Shown: positions 1 to 9,435 of the stretch, one piece after another | How positions within the stretch are numbered: position 1 is the first letter of the stretch | Layout: each line of letters opens with the position of its first letter | From: CAUTUX01 sp963542015 | GTDB taxonomy: Bacteria > Bacillota > Clostridia > Christensenellales > CAG-917 | Direction of reading: 5' to 3' | Assembly (NCBI GenBank): GCA_963542015.1 | Contig: CAUTUX010000002.1 | Coordinates: forward strand, 34,838-98,837 | DNA: 64,000 bases | Made by a program: the position numbers and the translations under genes | The notes under the pieces: model-generated | Database searches by the model: none | The model's input: only the letters and a program-made list of their open reading frames with translations | Told to the model about the DNA's origin: nothing

Positions 1-674
1 GCATATTTCCTATATGTTGCATCTATAAACTCATTCTTATAACCTGTGATTGGGTCTCCCTTTTTATGATCAATTAGTCCTTCTGTTGGCGTTGATAAAG
101 CTTCATATCCGATAGTTGGATCGTATGCACCTGCTGTAATAGTTGTCATGAAATATTTTCTATCAAGTTTTCCTATTGCTTCTATTTGTTGGTCAGTGTT
201 GTAATATATATCTTCCATTAATAATGTTTTCTGTGTTGCTTCTCTTATTTGGTTTGGAAGCACGTAATCAAGTGCAAGTACTAAAACTAATAGAATTCCG
301 AAATATGCAACTCCTACTTTAATTGTCTGCGTCCTTGCTGAACTTTTTGATTTTGGTCTAAGAATAAGTGGCACAGATATTATATATGGTATTGCCACAA
401 CTATAAGGAATAATGCTCCAAGGAATGGCCAGAAAGAATAATATGGCATTAGTTTACTTGCCTTTACTCCGACGGCCATTGCATAAATAAACATCGTTAA
501 AAATGGCAACGATAAAAGCACTATGGTAAATACAAACATTAATATGGCTGTTGAGTTGGGTTTTATTGTTTCTTTCTTGCCCATATCTTGTTTTATTTCA
601 TTTTCTTTTTCATTTACAGAGGTTGTATGATCATTCAAATTATTTTCATTGTTTTCCATTTTTTCGTCTATCAT
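1..674 (-). CDS. Membrane protein of unknown family, C-terminus cut by window edge
   Basis: The reading frame runs off the left edge, so about 224 N-terminal residues are visible. It starts with ATG at 674, in a 4-nt ATGA overlap with the stop of the upstream membrane-protein gene; an AGGAAGGGGG ribosome-binding site lies just before it. The first 35 or so residues are hydrophilic and rich in Asn, Glu and Lys. Three hydrophobic segments follow, around residues 42-70, 80-105 and 118-138, and then a soluble stretch. I recognise no family. The overlap with the next gene argues that the two proteins are made together and may form one membrane complex; this is inference. Confidence 0.75.
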   Translation of the reverse strand, partial: MIDEKMENNENNLNDHTTSVNEKENEIKQDMGKKETIKPNSTAILMFVFTIVLLSLPFLTMFIYAMAVGVKASKLMPYYSFWPFLGALFLIVVAIPYIISVPLILRPKSKSSARTQTIKVGVAYFGILLVLVLALDYVLPNQIREATQKTLLMEDIYYNTDQQIEAIGKLDRKYFMTTITAGAYDPTIGYEALSTPTEGLIDHKKGDPITGYKNEFIDATYRKY

Positions 675-2878
675 TTTTCTTCGCCCCCTTCCTGTTTGGT
701 TTCAGTTGCCTCGTCATTTGTAATTATACTTTCATCTTTTTTAACTTCTTGTTGTCCGCTTTCTGTATCTTTCTGCTCTTTCGCTTTTTCTTCTTTAGCC
801 TTTGCTTTTCTTTCTTGCATCTTACCTATGCCTTCAATCATTTTTCCTTCCATTGCTGACATATAACAAGCAAGGAATGTAGCAAATACTGCTATTAACA
901 AAAATACCATTAACATTTCTCTTGCTATTAAAATCGGATACATTTTAGGGAACAACTCATTTTCTATTTTAAGCTGATTAATTGCATCTAAATTGTTAAA
1001 TTGGCTTTGTTTAGCTACCATTGCACCAGCTCCAAGTTTATCCCCAGCGAGGAAAGATGCGTTTGGTATAAGTGTTGACCCTACTAAAGCTCCTCTTAAA
1101 CCACCTTCTTCCAATGCAGAGTCTCTCTGTGCATATAATTTTTGTTCTGCTTTTTCAAAATCAGAACCATCTTTATCAACATAATATTCATACAATGGCT
1201 TCAATACTGGTGAACGATATGAATAAATACCACCTAATAATTTCTCAATTGTTTTTTCAACATTTAAGAATTTTCCATTTTTCATTTCTTCTAAGTTATA
1301 GAACTCTATTGGTAACTTACCTTTTACTAATCCAACAACTGTATTTATAAGACTTGGGTCAACTCCTGTTATCTTTATTACATTTGCTATTAAACCATTA
1401 ACTATTTCACCCAACTGTTTAACGGTCATTGTCTCATCAAGGAATATATCTGTCGCCCACTTCCCAGAAGCATCTTCCATTACAAGGTGCAACTGTGGAA
1501 ATTCATTACCTGGATTGTTTGGATTGATTTCTTTTTTGATTGTAATCTTTACTTCCATCAAATCCAATTTCTCAAATATTGGTTTTACTTTTTCCTTTAA
1601 ATTAAATCCAAATAATGTTGGTAAATGATCGAGCAAATCTCCAAATTTTATTCCCTCATTGAGCAATCTTTTAATTTCTGATATGTTGCCTGTTTTCAAC
1701 AAGTCTTCCAACTGCCCCAATGCTTTTAACTGAGCAATGCTTGAAGTTAATGTTCCAACAATCTTATCAAGCTTTTCGTTAGTTAATCCAAATTTTTCTT
1801 TATTGTGTATTGTTTCTCTTTCATATACATCAAGCATTCCTTTAGCGATATAATCTGCCTTTCTTCTCTCTTCTGCAAGAGTCAGCATGTCTTCATAGTT
1901 TACCGTATGGCTACTCTTCTCAAGCTCTGCAACAGCATAATAATAGTCATATAATACATTTAATGCTGTTTCTACACTGTACACATATCCATCGCCTAAT
2001 TCTCCATTTGTATTGTATAGTGCATATCCATATTTGCCATTCTTCCATTGTGGAACATATGACTTTCTAAAATATCTATATTGGTCTCCGTCTTGTATGA
2101 TGGTTACATCTTTTTCAATAAATGTTTTTTTCTCCCATTCACTTCCGTTATATACTTCTGCATCAAATTTAAGATATCCTGTATTTTCAACCAGCTTGCC
2201 TTTTTTATATTTTGCACCAGTTGGCTTCACTCTAATTAATTCATCATCACGTTTGTTTTCACCTATTGCTGGCTCAAGTTTCCCATTCTTATCATAGTCA
2301 ATTCCAAAATCGAAATATGTTAATGGCTGATTTGCAAATGAACCTGTTGTATTACCATAAAACTCAACATTTCTTTGTATGTGATATGTTCTTAAAAAAG
2401 TTTCTATTTTATTTGCAAATTGACTTGAATATGTGTTGTATCCACCCGTCCTTGGTCTTGTATAGCCGAGCATCTTTTCATAATTCTGAATATTTACACC
2501 TTTAGGGGCACTTTCTTGTATCTTTGTTATTTTACTTCTATATGCACCATCAATAGATACAAGAGGAATCAACATAACAACAAGAGTAACTGCTGTCATT
2601 GAAAGCATTTTTATTCTTACATTTTTTACCGTTATGGCTATTGCAATATGAGAACTCACAATTATTACAAAAAGTCCCAATGCTATCCATATTGGATAAT
2701 AATATGCTTTCCCCAATACTGGAAGTTTACCCATCTTAGGCACTTGTGTTGTGAATGCATTAACTCCAACTACATCTTTAGCAGCAAGAACAATGACCGC
2801 TAGAAAAAAAAGCGGAACTCCTAAAAAATATATTAAATATTTAATAAGCTTGATAATCTCAATCTTCCTATCACTCAT
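671..2878 (-). CDS. Large membrane protein with extracellular domain, unknown function
   Basis: 735 residues starting at MSDRKIE (ATG at 2878), chosen because a GGGGGG ribosome-binding site sits 6-7 nt upstream; a start 19 codons earlier lacks this. Three hydrophobic segments lie in the first 150 residues (about 10-35, 75-100, 108-130). A soluble region of roughly 500 residues follows, rich in Lys, Tyr and Glu, then one more membrane segment near residue 670 and a charged Lys/Glu-rich tail. The topology suggests a large outward-facing domain held by membrane helices. No recognised catalytic motif was seen. The gene overlaps the next membrane-protein gene by 4 nt, so the pair is probably one operon. 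Confidence 0.8.
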   Translation of the reverse strand: MSDRKIEIIKLIKYLIYFLGVPLFFLAVIVLAAKDVVGVNAFTTQVPKMGKLPVLGKAYYYPIWIALGLFVIIVSSHIAIAITVKNVRIKMLSMTAVTLVVMLIPLVSIDGAYRSKITKIQESAPKGVNIQNYEKMLGYTRPRTGGYNTYSSQFANKIETFLRTYHIQRNVEFYGNTTGSFANQPLTYFDFGIDYDKNGKLEPAIGENKRDDELIRVKPTGAKYKKGKLVENTGYLKFDAEVYNGSEWEKKTFIEKDVTIIQDGDQYRYFRKSYVPQWKNGKYGYALYNTNGELGDGYVYSVETALNVLYDYYYAVAELEKSSHTVNYEDMLTLAEERRKADYIAKGMLDVYERETIHNKEKFGLTNEKLDKIVGTLTSSIAQLKALGQLEDLLKTGNISEIKRLLNEGIKFGDLLDHLPTLFGFNLKEKVKPIFEKLDLMEVKITIKKEINPNNPGNEFPQLHLVMEDASGKWATDIFLDETMTVKQLGEIVNGLIANVIKITGVDPSLINTVVGLVKGKLPIEFYNLEEMKNGKFLNVEKTIEKLLGGIYSYRSPVLKPLYEYYVDKDGSDFEKAEQKLYAQRDSALEEGGLRGALVGSTLIPNASFLAGDKLGAGAMVAKQSQFNNLDAINQLKIENELFPKMYPILIAREMLMVFLLIAVFATFLACYMSAMEGKMIEGIGKMQERKAKAKEEKAKEQKDTESGQQEVKKDESIITNDEATETKQEGGEEK

Positions 2879-3014
2879 GAAACGCCCCCCAGCTATGAAG
2901 TTGCCTAAATACGACAACCAAAAATTTCCTTTCAAAGTGTATATATAAATATATTACAATAACCACCCTGAATGTGTAAATATCAAATTTTCTTAAAAAG
3001 TTTTATAAAATCTG

Positions 3015-3042
3015 TTGACATCTATACTCATGGTGCTATTAT
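3015..3042 (+). promoter_or_regulatory. Sigma-A-type promoter of the hsp20 gene
   Basis: A perfect TTGACA at 3015-3020 is followed after 16 nt by TATTAT at 3037-3042. The predicted start of transcription falls inside the CIRCE operator just downstream, the usual arrangement for HrcA repression. Confidence 0.8.
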
Positions 3043-3046
3043 GTGT

Positions 3047-3073
3047 TTAGCAATTGCGTGCGTTGAGTGCTAA
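3047..3073 (+). promoter_or_regulatory. CIRCE operator (HrcA binding site)
   Basis: TTAGCAATT, nine bases, then GAGTGCTAA. The right arm matches the CIRCE consensus 9/9 and the left arm 7/9, with the canonical 9-nt spacer. It overlaps the predicted transcription start and precedes the Hsp20 gene. A second perfect dyad (TTGAGTG-CTAA-CACTCAA, 3063-3080) shares the right arm. Confidence 0.85.
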
Positions 3074-3119
3074 CACTCAATGAAATAGATTGCTAAAAAT
3101 AAAACTTAGGAGGTACGAT

Positions 3120-3449
3120 ATGTACAATTTTTTACAACCATTTGATTTTGGAAGAAATTTCTTCGGGGACTTTGACAGTGACATGTCAAATAGAGATAGG
3201 ATGCTAGAGGAAGAAAAAGCCTATACTATAACCATAACAATCCCTGGCTTTAACAAGGATGAAATAGAATTATATGTTGAAGATGGCGTTTTAAAGCTTA
3301 ATGCTGAAAATAAAGATCGCAAATACACTAGGTCTTATGCTTTACCAGACATCTCAGATGAAGAGATCTCTGCAAAACTTGAAAACGGCATTCTAATCGT
3401 GTCGATCCCAAAAAGAGAACCTGTCAAAAAACTAATTAAAATTGACTAA
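3120..3449 (+). CDS. Small heat-shock protein, Hsp20/alpha-crystallin family
   Basis: 109 residues beginning MYNFLQPF, with AGGAGGT centred 8 nt upstream (3108-3114); an in-frame ATG 30 nt earlier lacks a ribosome-binding site. The alpha-crystallin core is visible as ITIPGF (around residue 41), the acidic VEDGVLKL segment, and the conserved LENGILIVSIPK motif near the C-terminus. Such proteins are ATP-independent holdases that bind unfolding proteins in the cytoplasm. The length is short for the family because the N-terminal arm is brief. Regulation is clear from sequence: a sigma-A-type promoter overlapped by a CIRCE operator, so repression by HrcA and heat induction are expected. A strong terminator follows the stop. 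Confidence 0.93.
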   Translation: MYNFLQPFDFGRNFFGDFDSDMSNRDRMLEEEKAYTITITIPGFNKDEIELYVEDGVLKLNAENKDRKYTRSYALPDISDEEISAKLENGILIVSIPKREPVKKLIKID

Positions 3450-3472
3450 TCTGAAAAACCGATGATTTGATT

Positions 3473-3509
3473 AAAAAAATACACCGTCGTAATGGCGGTG
3501 TATTTTTTT
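3473..3509. terminator. Bidirectional intrinsic terminator
   Basis: AATACACCG and CGGTGTATT pair around a 9-nt loop, flanked by a run of A on the left and of T on the right. It can end transcription of hsp20 (plus) and of the DUF4234-type gene (minus), which converge here. Confidence 0.9.
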
Positions 3510-3519
3510 ACCTATTTAT

Positions 3520-3942
3520 TTATTGATTTGAACTGTTATATGCCTTATTTATCTGATTCCACAAAGCATATCTTTTAAAGTAATTTACAATTGTCCAAAT
3601 GTATAGAGTAAATACTCCAAAGAAAACTGATAAAATCCAAGATGTTGCTGTGAGTTTTGGCTTTTCTCCATTCCTTCTTGATTTTTCTTCAAGACGCTTT
3701 ATCATCTTATATTTATATATAAGCCAATATAGCCAACCAAAACCGACTAAGTCCAGCAACAAACTTATGAGAAAAGCTGTTAGTGGATTCTTTGTTTCTT
3801 TGCCATCATCAGCACACGTAATGTTGATTTCTTTTGCAAGCTGAAATGCCTGAACAATGTTATAAATCCCTAATGTCAAAATGCTGAACAAAAAGGATAA
3901 GGCACCAGATCTGCGTTCTTTTAATGATATTTTTTTATCCAT
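3520..3942 (-). CDS. DUF4234-type small membrane protein
   Basis: 140 residues from MDKKISL; the start at 3942 is preceded by GGAGGT at a good distance, whereas the upstream in-frame ATG reads through a nine-G run and is unlikely to be used. The pattern of hydrophobic stretches with LGIYNIVQAF, an EIN motif and a later TLYIWTIVNYFKRY segment matches the DUF4234 layout of repeated glycine/tryptophan-containing membrane helices. The function of this family is not known. Three to four membrane segments are predicted by eye. A nine-G run (3971-3979 on the plus strand as C) lies in the leader, upstream of the ribosome-binding site. The gene stands alone between a terminator and the next operon. 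Confidence 0.75.
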   Translation of the reverse strand: MDKKISLKERRSGALSFLFSILTLGIYNIVQAFQLAKEINITCADDGKETKNPLTAFLISLLLDLVGFGWLYWLIYKYKMIKRLEEKSRRNGEKPKLTATSWILSVFFGVFTLYIWTIVNYFKRYALWNQINKAYNSSNQ

Positions 3943-4061
3943 TTTTACCTCCGTTGATGTTTTAATGATACCCCCCCCCATTTTTCGATGTCAATATGAT
4001 ATTGCAAATTTTTTTATTTTTTTGGATTTCTTCTTATTTAAGAATTTTGCTTAATATTGCT

Positions 4062-7010
4062 CTAGGCATACTGCCAATTATAGTTTCTCTGAGAGTCAAT
4101 TTTATATAAATAGAAGATAAAATCTGCATGCCCAGCAGCATCTGGCATCTTTTCTGCAACAAGTTTTGTAAGCTTATCTTTACCAGCAACTTGTGATAAA
4201 TTAACAAACATTTTTCTCATATTTGCTAATTCTCCAGAGTCTTCATTTAAATACGAATAATTTTCTCCGCCACCAAAAAATGCAATGCCTCCGTGTATAA
4301 ATTGCTTTTGTTTGATTTTATAAATAATATCGTTATATTTTTCTCTTTCGATTACAGCTTTAATCATTCCTTGAAAATCAAGTCTAAGAAAACCTAATCC
4401 GCCACTCAATGAACCACTTATCTCAATTAAGGATGATGCATCTAATGTGCTTAAATCTACCCAATTGTATATTTTGAGGTCACCTTTAATGTTCAGCTCC
4501 GCAGCATATGATGTCGCTGCTATATTTCGCCAAGATTTATCTGGTATGGCACCAAAATCATCGTCATCATTCCATAAGAGTTTTCCTGCAAAGTGAGCAT
4601 CCATACCAATGGCAAACAGGCCAGATCCTCTCAATTCATTATTTTCTAGGGTAACTTCGGTAACTACATAATGTTTTTTAAAATAATCGTCAATTGAGTT
4701 TTTATCACGATATAGATAGTCTGTTCCGTTATTTTTTTTGAATCTATATGTTTTAGGTAACAAATTTCCTTTTGCTGATTTTTCTGTGCTGTCCGTCGCC
4801 CTTACTGCTCTATTGGAGCCTATTTTAATTAAAAATTCTCTTGCATTTGATATTACACTATTTATTATCCCTACTTTTATTTTTTCTTTTTCAACATCAA
4901 CTGATGACATTTCTGATTCTTCAACAACTGAATTAAATTCGGGATCTTGATTCAAGTCTCTACCAAATATTCTTATACATGTTCTACCATTAGATACCCT
5001 GCTATTTAGGACATTAACATTATCACCCATAATTTCAAGCACTGTGCCTTTATTTTCGAGTTCTTTCTGACTAAACTTGTTGTTTTGTATCAAACTCTCA
5101 TCTTTACACGCTTTCAACACTACATTTCTTAATTCAATGTTATCTTTGCGAACTAGGAAACATATATTATCTTGACCTCTTAACGATACTTTAAATAATC
5201 CATTCTTGACAGCCACAAAAGAAGGTGCTTCCCCAAACTTCGTCATTTTTCCTGTTGTTATTTTGTCTGCATTAATTTGGAATCCATTCCCATAAACACT
5301 GTTTGTAAATTCAAGTAAATATTGTATTTTAGGTCTAGATTCATGTATGTTTTTGTAATACTTCCAATCATAAGTTGTATACATATAATTGTTTAAATAT
5401 TCCTCACCCTGAATGAATATGTCTTTCTGTATAGCAACCTTTTTATTTTTAGATTGTGCATGTGCTAATTCTTTTTCGTTATTGATATTTATTCCATGTG
5501 AAACATTTATTCTATATTCAGAACTTTCTACAAAAAAGAACTTTGTGTATTTCCAGTATGCTTTTAATATAAGCTCCTTTACTTCCTCATCTGCCGCTAT
5601 TTTTGTTATGACATTTTTTTCGTTATTAAAGTTGCCCGTCTTATTTTGATATTCGATTTCTTTGCTGTCACATTCATCATATTTATTATCTAATGTTACG
5701 ATTTCTGCTTTATGGCTAAAATCTACTTCTTCCATTTGTGTGTTATAAACCTTATCCATATAAGTGCGAGTCTTTTCTTTGCCATAACTCATCGACTCGG
5801 TTTTGTAATATAGTGTACTGATATTTTCTATTGGTTTTATGATTGCTTCTGTTGTTTTTTCAATCCCATTGATCTTGTATCTTGCCACTATCTTCTTTTC
5901 TTTATCTCCCAAAGTAACATCGATAGTTTCTCCTTTTATCCACTCGCTATCAATATTGAATTCAACATCTGAAATCTCTGCATTACTGTGGAGATAATAT
6001 TTCATCGTTGTTTCTTTCTTGTGATATATAACATCTCCGTTCTGTACTCCTGTTGCTATTGTTGCTTCCGCAATAATATCTTTATATTTATATTTGTTCT
6101 TTTTAACTTTTAGTTCTGTTGTTGAATCTGGTTCTACGATATGTTGAGTATTGCTTATCGATTCAATAATTTTCCCATTCTCTATTTCTGCCCCTGTTGC
6201 ATTTTCAACATATACTTCCTTTGTCTTTCCTTCAATTCTTCTAACTGCTCCACTATTACTAAGTCCAGTAACAACGCACTCTCCAGATTCATTAACTACT
6301 TCTACATCCATAGTTTGTGTTTTGTTCCCTACCCTTGCTGTAACCTTTGTTGTTCCTGAAAAATGTGTATATGCTTCCCCACTGTACTTATCAATTTCTA
6401 ACACATTAGGATTCGTTGATTCCCATATTGTTGCGAGATGATTAAATGCTGCTGGAGCTATCCTGGTTATAAACTGATACGGTTTGTTCCTCAGATTGAT
6501 TTTGAACTTTGTATTTTCTACTGGACTAATTTCATTTTCTTCTGGTGTAAAATTCTTATTATCGTATGTATCATACAATCTCTGTTCGATTTTAAATGTT
6601 TTAGACTGTATTACTCTCATTATCATTGAAGCTGTATATCCCCCTTCCTTTGTCATACAGCTAATTTTAACTTTTCCTGTTCCTCTAAACTCAATACTAT
6701 ATCCACCCTGCATCTTTTTAACGGTCGCTTCAACCTTGTTTTTAGGATCAAGATTTTCTATCTCGACATCTATATTTTTATTCTTTGCATTCGCTGGAAT
6801 AACATTAACAAACATTTTAAATTCTTTCTGTTGGTCTGTATCAAATATCCTGTTTTCTTTAAGATCTTTATTTTTCCCCTCAGTATTATGTAAGGCAATT
6901 CCTCTGACTGGAATCTGAACTGTATTGCCAATTGCTTTTGAAACTCCAAATAATAAAAGGATTAATAATATTGGGATTATAAAAATAAAAGCTATTATCT
7001 TATTCCGCAT
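4062..7010 (-). CDS. Membrane-anchored exoprotein, Ig-like plus beta-helix region
   Basis: 982 residues. Residues 5-27 form an N-terminal membrane anchor or uncleaved signal (IIAFIFIIPILLILLLFG). Two stretches look like bacterial Ig-like (Big_2) domains: one around residues 30-135 with FVNVIPANAKNK, and one around 170-240. A middle region of Asn/Val/Ile-rich, evenly spaced short strands (about 560-730, for example NIELRNVVLK and NVNVLNSRVSN) suggests a right-handed parallel beta-helix, often found in polysaccharide-binding or -cleaving surface proteins. I see no certain catalytic motif. Its start overlaps the ABC permease stop by 11 nt, so it is translated with the transporter and is probably its partner or regulator on the cell surface (inference). 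Confidence 0.75.
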   Translation of the reverse strand: MRNKIIAFIFIIPILLILLLFGVSKAIGNTVQIPVRGIALHNTEGKNKDLKENRIFDTDQQKEFKMFVNVIPANAKNKNIDVEIENLDPKNKVEATVKKMQGGYSIEFRGTGKVKISCMTKEGGYTASMIMRVIQSKTFKIEQRLYDTYDNKNFTPEENEISPVENTKFKINLRNKPYQFITRIAPAAFNHLATIWESTNPNVLEIDKYSGEAYTHFSGTTKVTARVGNKTQTMDVEVVNESGECVVTGLSNSGAVRRIEGKTKEVYVENATGAEIENGKIIESISNTQHIVEPDSTTELKVKKNKYKYKDIIAEATIATGVQNGDVIYHKKETTMKYYLHSNAEISDVEFNIDSEWIKGETIDVTLGDKEKKIVARYKINGIEKTTEAIIKPIENISTLYYKTESMSYGKEKTRTYMDKVYNTQMEEVDFSHKAEIVTLDNKYDECDSKEIEYQNKTGNFNNEKNVITKIAADEEVKELILKAYWKYTKFFFVESSEYRINVSHGININNEKELAHAQSKNKKVAIQKDIFIQGEEYLNNYMYTTYDWKYYKNIHESRPKIQYLLEFTNSVYGNGFQINADKITTGKMTKFGEAPSFVAVKNGLFKVSLRGQDNICFLVRKDNIELRNVVLKACKDESLIQNNKFSQKELENKGTVLEIMGDNVNVLNSRVSNGRTCIRIFGRDLNQDPEFNSVVEESEMSSVDVEKEKIKVGIINSVISNAREFLIKIGSNRAVRATDSTEKSAKGNLLPKTYRFKKNNGTDYLYRDKNSIDDYFKKHYVVTEVTLENNELRGSGLFAIGMDAHFAGKLLWNDDDDFGAIPDKSWRNIAATSYAAELNIKGDLKIYNWVDLSTLDASSLIEISGSLSGGLGFLRLDFQGMIKAVIEREKYNDIIYKIKQKQFIHGGIAFFGGGENYSYLNEDSGELANMRKMFVNLSQVAGKDKLTKLVAEKMPDAAGHADFIFYLYKIDSQRNYNWQYA

Positions 7011-8688
7011 ATTTTCCCTTTTCCATCTTTGCTACATTCTTCTCTATATTTATGTCGATCTTCTTTAAGCTAACAAAGAAATATGTCACTACTGCAAGTG
7101 CAACTATTAGAGTTACTAAAAAAATAAAAATATAACTAAATGCATCTCCTGTTTTCTTTCCCTTAATATATGTATAAAAAGCATTTACCGCTATTGGTAC
7201 AACTGCGGTAACGATTCCCAATATTGACCAAATTAATGCAGTCTTTATTTCTGAGCTTGTCATGTTTTCGCCAACAATCTTTTGTGGTCTATCAAAATCC
7301 ATTTTGATTGCCGCTATTATTTGGCTTTCTGCAAGTACCTCGCAGACCAGCAATACGAATATTCCCTGTTGCCAGCTTAGTAGCTTTGTGCTTATTAAAA
7401 TAATATCCGTGAGTAGAACTGATATTGCGGATATAATTGTGCAGAACGCTGTTTTTGCCAGTACGATATCTCTATTGCGACATGGTATAGTTCTCATAAA
7501 CTGCCATATATCATAATCCCTAGAAAAGGCTGTACCAGCAAATGAATTTACTAAAGCAAGAAATAGTATTATGCTTCCAACCGCAAGTGCAATACTTGCA
7601 TCAAAAAACAACAAACTCATAAGTGTATCTTTCAACATTTTAAAAATCATGTACACAAACAATGGCAACAAAACAAGAACTCCAAAATATGACTTTGCAT
7701 ATGCATTGTTCCTCAAAACTGTCAGTGCCTCTTTTTTTAATAAAGATGCAATTACATTTTTTTCTTTTGCTATTTTTAAAACATCTTCATGGTCTATATT
7801 TTTTTGTACTCTCAAATTGATCGCTATATCATACAACAAATAAGTCGTCCCTATACTAGATACTCCACAAAGTATAATGGCTACAACAATGTATAAGTAG
7901 TCAAAGCGTATAACCCCTCCAAATGAAACTGATGCCAACATACTTGCAGGTACAAGCCTTTTTGCGGTATAAAGTATTTTTGCGACATTATCTTGATCTA
8001 AAAACAAATGCTGTATTTCACCAGTTATTAGTAAAGTTTTTAATTTATCCAATACTAATCCGTAGAAGTAAAAAACTACTCCCATGGTTACAATTGCCAC
8101 AATTAACATTAACAAATATTTTTGTCCCAAATATTTCTTTAATATAAACAGTGGTGCTGAGATAAGAGATGAAATGAACACTGTCATCAAAGGCATAACT
8201 AAAATTGATAATATTGTTCCTCCCACAAGCGATACCAATCCAGGCTGTTTTCCATATACTATTCCAAGGACTATGCTTTGTGGAATTATAAATAAAGCCA
8301 ATTTTAGAAACTGCCTAATATATAAAATTATCAATTCTGCAACAATGTATTCTAATTTCGATATTGGCAATGAGCGTATTTTCTCAATATCGTTGTTTCT
8401 GAAGAGTCTAACGTAAAGATACTTTGAACACGTGTATACTTCTATTACAAAAACTGTGATAAACAAAAATGACTGCAACTCAAATAAACGATGTCTTTCG
8501 GTAGTCCCTTGTAAATAGACTTGTGAATATGATTTTGCAAACACATATATTGCTAGGTTTAAAACAATACCAATTGTGATATAAATTAACCATTTAAATA
8601 TGCTACTAAATATTTCGCTTTTATCTTGATATTTAAGGTTACTTTTATTCCTTAAAAATTGTTTTTTCAATAGGGCAAAGAGTTTCAT
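7000..8688 (-). CDS. ABC transporter permease, ABC-2-like
   Basis: 562 residues with about 12 or more hydrophobic segments and no soluble extracellular domain, in two similar halves (membrane clusters at about 30-300 and 330-550), as in larger ABC-2-type export permeases. It begins ATGAAACTC in a 4-nt overlap with the ATPase stop, and its own stop overlaps the following exoprotein gene by 11 nt. The coupling to a single ATPase of the drug/polysaccharide export type supports a role in export or in membrane remodelling. The substrate cannot be told from sequence. Confidence 0.8.
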   Translation of the reverse strand: MKLFALLKKQFLRNKSNLKYQDKSEIFSSIFKWLIYITIGIVLNLAIYVFAKSYSQVYLQGTTERHRLFELQSFLFITVFVIEVYTCSKYLYVRLFRNNDIEKIRSLPISKLEYIVAELIILYIRQFLKLALFIIPQSIVLGIVYGKQPGLVSLVGGTILSILVMPLMTVFISSLISAPLFILKKYLGQKYLLMLIVAIVTMGVVFYFYGLVLDKLKTLLITGEIQHLFLDQDNVAKILYTAKRLVPASMLASVSFGGVIRFDYLYIVVAIILCGVSSIGTTYLLYDIAINLRVQKNIDHEDVLKIAKEKNVIASLLKKEALTVLRNNAYAKSYFGVLVLLPLFVYMIFKMLKDTLMSLLFFDASIALAVGSIILFLALVNSFAGTAFSRDYDIWQFMRTIPCRNRDIVLAKTAFCTIISAISVLLTDIILISTKLLSWQQGIFVLLVCEVLAESQIIAAIKMDFDRPQKIVGENMTSSEIKTALIWSILGIVTAVVPIAVNAFYTYIKGKKTGDAFSYIFIFLVTLIVALAVVTYFFVSLKKIDINIEKNVAKMEKGKYAE

Positions 8689-9428
8689 TGCTTAAGCATC
8701 TGCTCCAATTCTTCCGCCTTGATTGTTCTTCCTTTATTATCAAGAATCGTCTGAATTTTATTTTCTTTTAAAACAATAACTTTATCCGCAATCTCAGCAA
8801 CCAAATCCATACTGTGCGACGAAAAAAACACCAGTGCTGTTTTTGATTCTTCCACCATTGTATCTACAAGTATTTTTGTCGACTCAACATCTAGTCCCAC
8901 TGTCGGTTCATCAAGCACCCATAATTTCGGCATATGTATCAATGCCCCCATTATGCATAGTTTTTGTTTCATCCCATGAGAATATGTAGTTGCTATTTTG
9001 TTTAAATGCCCGCTTAAGTTAAATCTTTTACTCAGCTCAGATATTCTGTATTGTCTTTCTTCTTTCGGCACTTTATATATATCTGCAAGAAACTCTAAAT
9101 ATTCAAGTCCCGTCATATTTTGAAATATGTCATGAGTATCATTTATATATGCTAGTTGCTGTTTTGCCTTTATCGGATGTTTGGAAATATCTTCTCCATA
9201 AATTTCAATGCTTCCACTTGAAACAGAATATATCCCAACAATACACTTTATTAGTGTCGTCTTTCCAGCTCCATTTGATCCTATCAGCGCCACTACCTGC
9301 CCAGATTCCAACTCAAGGTTGATATCCTTCAGTGTTTCGTTTTTATGTCCGACATGTTTTTTAGATAAATTTTTTATTCTTAGTGCTATACCTTTCGGGT
9401 CAGCTGATGGCATGCAAGTTTCTTCCAT
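8685..9428 (-). CDS. ABC transporter ATP-binding protein
   Basis: About 247 residues from the chosen start at MEETCMPS. Alternative ATGs lie 8 codons (9452) and 23 codons (9497) upstream, but only the chosen one has a good ribosome-binding site (AAGGAA) and it avoids overlap with galE. Walker A is GSNGAGKTT, the signature region is TYSHGMKQKL (a degenerate LSGGQ, as in CcmA/YbhF-like exporters), and Walker B is LWVLDEPTVGLD followed by the H-loop SSHSMD. This ATPase powers the overlapping permease. It is the first gene of the transporter-exoprotein unit and directly follows galE. Confidence 0.9.
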   Translation of the reverse strand: MEETCMPSADPKGIALRIKNLSKKHVGHKNETLKDINLELESGQVVALIGSNGAGKTTLIKCIVGIYSVSSGSIEIYGEDISKHPIKAKQQLAYINDTHDIFQNMTGLEYLEFLADIYKVPKEERQYRISELSKRFNLSGHLNKIATTYSHGMKQKLCIMGALIHMPKLWVLDEPTVGLDVESTKILVDTMVEESKTALVFFSSHSMDLVAEIADKVIVLKENKIQTILDNKGRTIKAEELEQMLKQ

Positions 9429-9435
9429 GATTTCC

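Noticed and set aside
3943..3981. Upstream start of the DUF4234 gene (MGGGIIK)
   Set aside because: It reads through a nine-G run and leaves the good GGAGGT site unused.
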